Assembly: GCA_024742875.1 (NCBI GenBank)
Contig: JANSXP010000024.1
Location: forward strand, 1-32,500
Length of the DNA: 32,500 nucleotides
Source: Planctomycetaceae bacterium
GTDB taxonomy: Bacteria; Planctomycetota; Planctomycetia; Planctomycetales; Planctomycetaceae
Direction of reading: 5' to 3'
Shown in pieces: positions 31,145 through 32,500 of this stretch; positions within the stretch are counted from its first letter, which is position 1; each line of letters opens with the position of its first letter. The position numbers and the translations under genes are program-made. Under the pieces are notes generated by a model. It was not told where the DNA came from, ran no database searches, and worked only from the letters and a program-made list of their open reading frames with translations.

Positions 31145-31458
31145 TTGGTTCCTGTAGGAAAGTCCATAAGATTAGACCAACATTGGTCTGGCTATATCAT
31201 CGGATTCTGGTTGATTGCTGCCAGTGGATTTTCCGTGGTTTTTGGATCATTGGGTTCATTTCTCCTCAAGTACTGGGCAATTTCGTCCTTTCCTGCAGGT
31301 CAGGCACGAGTCTTGTGTGGCTGTGTGTCGCTGGCCCACTTGCTCAGTCGGCACCGTTGCGCAGGTGTTATGACCGTGTGATTGATGGTGTTTGCCATGA
31401 CCGCAGATCCAAATCTCCTGATCTTTGCACGTTTGATTGAGCTTGTTTCCTGATCGGA
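31145..31458. promoter_or_regulatory. Divergent intergenic region with 16-bp palindrome
   Basis: 314 nt between the minus-strand HMA gene and the plus-strand small membrane protein. AGACCAA (31174-31180) and TTGGTCT (31183-31189) form a palindrome with a 2-nt centre, 30-45 nt upstream of the HMA start, a good place for an operator in its promoter. TAATCT on the minus strand (31174-31169) could be a -10 box touching it, though no convincing -35 is visible. The region looks richer in A/T than its surroundings. No gene is seen in it. Confidence 0.4.
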
Positions 31459-31761
31459 ATGAAAGCCATGGATGAATCTGCAGCGAGTCCCTACCAGGCA
31501 CCGCAATATCGCAACGAGAAGCACCGCACTTCGAGGCCAGTGATCCTTATTCTGCTGGGCGTCATTGGCATTGCTGCCGTCATCGCCATGGGAAACTATC
31601 GCTATCGCCAGGCATTGCGCGCAGAGGCGGCCATGATTCAGGCGAGGCGAGCCGCGCAAACGCAGCTGCAGCAATTGGAGGCTGCGCAACGGGCGGCTGA
31701 TCGACAGACCCAAACAGATTCTCAATCCGGTCTGCCGCCTGCAGAACGCGACACGGACTGA
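31459..31761 (+). CDS. Small single-TM membrane protein, unknown function
   Basis: 100 residues; the ATG at 31468 (MDESAASPYQAPQYRNE...) may be the true start, with GGA 9 nt before it. A polar N-terminus with the SPYQAP motif is followed by a basic stretch and one TM segment (about 28-45, 'VILILLGVIGIAAVIAM'), then a charged Ala/Gln/Arg helix that is probably coiled coil. Small proteins with an N-terminal NPYxSP-type motif before a membrane segment are common in planctomycetes, so I take it as real. Nothing points to a function; the linkage to the divergent HMA gene may be chance. Confidence 0.6.
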   Translation: MKAMDESAASPYQAPQYRNEKHRTSRPVILILLGVIGIAAVIAMGNYRYRQALRAEAAMIQARRAAQTQLQQLEAAQRAADRQTQTDSQSGLPPAERDTD

Positions 31762-32500
31762 CGCGTCCGTGCCACGGCAGGCGTCATGCCTAACGTCCAG
31801 GACTCACACGGTTTGTCGTAGGAAATAGCAGCCAGAGACGTTCTCACTGTTCCCGAAGTGGATGCAGGTGGCTCTCCCGCCGTCAGTTGCTGAGCACTTC
31901 GGACGCCAAAGTGGTGACGCAGGACTGGATATCGCCCAGCCTCCCGACATCCGCATGGCTGTCCTTGGAAAACAGGACGTTGCTCACCTGCTTCAATTTG
32001 TTCCGGACTGCCGCTGTGGTCCTTCGCGCCCACCAGGAGTCACATCGAAATCACAATGCAGCTATCCAGTTTGGTGCAACCCGTGTCCGGAACGGCAAGA
32101 AGCAGGCTAAATGTCCTGCTTCCATTCAGCGAATGTCGGGATTGCCCACGCCTTTGCGATGGCCGAGAGCATTCTGAGGAACTTCCATCATCGCAAAATC
32201 GCAACGTCCTTTGATGCCAGAATGGGCGTCACTGAGTGTCAGTTGCCAGACGTCTACCAAAAATTGATTCTTAGCGTCTGCCATCGCCAGTTCAGGCAGA
32301 CCGTGAAGGCGAACCAACTGATTTCATAGGCGTCTTCCGGAAGCTGGCATTCGGATCAAGTTGCGTTCGTTTGGCCGGCCAGCTTGCAGGTTGGCCGGTA
32401 GTCTGACGTACCTCGGTCGATGATGGTCAAAGGCCTGCAGCTGCTGCTACGCGGATCGAGCCACCCGCGTCATTGCTCCGTCTGAACGTTGCGTTCAGGG
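31762..32500. other. Right-edge region without a convincing gene
   Basis: About 740 nt. All ORFs are short, start badly and show no motif. A minus-strand frame open from 32050 to the TGA at 31883-31885 (55 codons, '...AAVRNKLKQVSNVLFSKDSHADVGRLGDIQSC...') looks protein-like but has no ATG and a TGA just upstream; it may be a gene remnant. Inverted repeats: GAAGCAGG/CCTGCTTC (32099-32106, 32115-32122), CCGGCCA/TGGCCGG (32375-32381, 32392-32398), and CTGAACG/CGTTCAG (32482-32488, 32492-32498). None has a T-tract. Confidence 0.5.

Noticed and set aside
30879-31157. 92-residue plus-strand ORF opposite the HMA gene
   Set aside because: Shadow of the minus-strand HMA gene, which has the SD, lipobox, domain and terminator.
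32482-32498. CTGAACG/CGTTCAG hairpin at the window edge as a terminator
   Set aside because: No T-tract is visible and the window ends two bases later, so it cannot be judged.

Overview
The window reads as a stretch of chromosome from a planctomycete-type bacterium. This is inferred from the moderately high GC, frequent GTG starts with few Shine-Dalgarno sites, many lipoproteins, a full MoxR/Bat (aerotolerance-type) operon, and a small membrane protein with an N-terminal SPYQAP motif. No rRNA, tRNA, CRISPR array, insertion sequence or phage gene was seen.

Layout, left to right. (1) 1-1511: the 3' part of a large uncharacterised protein, closed by a strong intrinsic terminator. (2) 1748-10264, + strand: a three-gene cluster of a YqiJ/NfeD-like membrane protein, a flotillin (YqiK-like) and a giant 1847-residue DUF3686-type AAA ATPase. 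A DHH-family phosphoesterase (NrnA-like) follows. (3) 11734-13262, + strand: a lipoprotein and an exported coiled-coil protein with paired CxxC motifs, overlapping by ATGA, behind a sigma70-like promoter. (4) 13343-20741: a heavy-metal-type RND efflux locus. The membrane fusion protein (His-rich C-terminus) and CusA/CzcA-type pump are on the minus strand, followed by a lipoprotein built of Trp-rich 11-residue repeats. The outer-membrane TolC/CusC-like gene is divergent on the plus strand. (5) 21047-30718, + strand: eight tightly coupled genes, MoxR ATPase, DUF58, a lipoprotein with a BatD/DUF4381-like tail, two VWA proteins (BatA, BatB), BatC, BatD and BatE-like. Six of the seven junctions overlap by 1-4 nt. 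(6) 30797-31144, minus strand: a small heavy-metal-associated (HMA) lipoprotein gene whose frame is open from start to stop except for one in-frame TGA. That TGA falls exactly on the first Cys of the MxCxxC metal motif (M-H-TGA-A-G-C). (7) 31459-31761: a small single-TM protein, then about 740 nt with no convincing gene.

The most interesting object is the HMA gene. A good start with SD, an intact lipobox, an intact HMA fold after the TGA, a TAA stop and a correctly oriented intrinsic terminator all argue that the TGA may be read as selenocysteine. It is easy to miss because the TGA splits the ORF into two short pieces. A recent nonsense mutation (TGC to TGA) remains the main alternative. Next in interest are the exact 11-residue repeat register in the Trp-rich lipoprotein and the YqiJ-flotillin-DUF3686 cluster.
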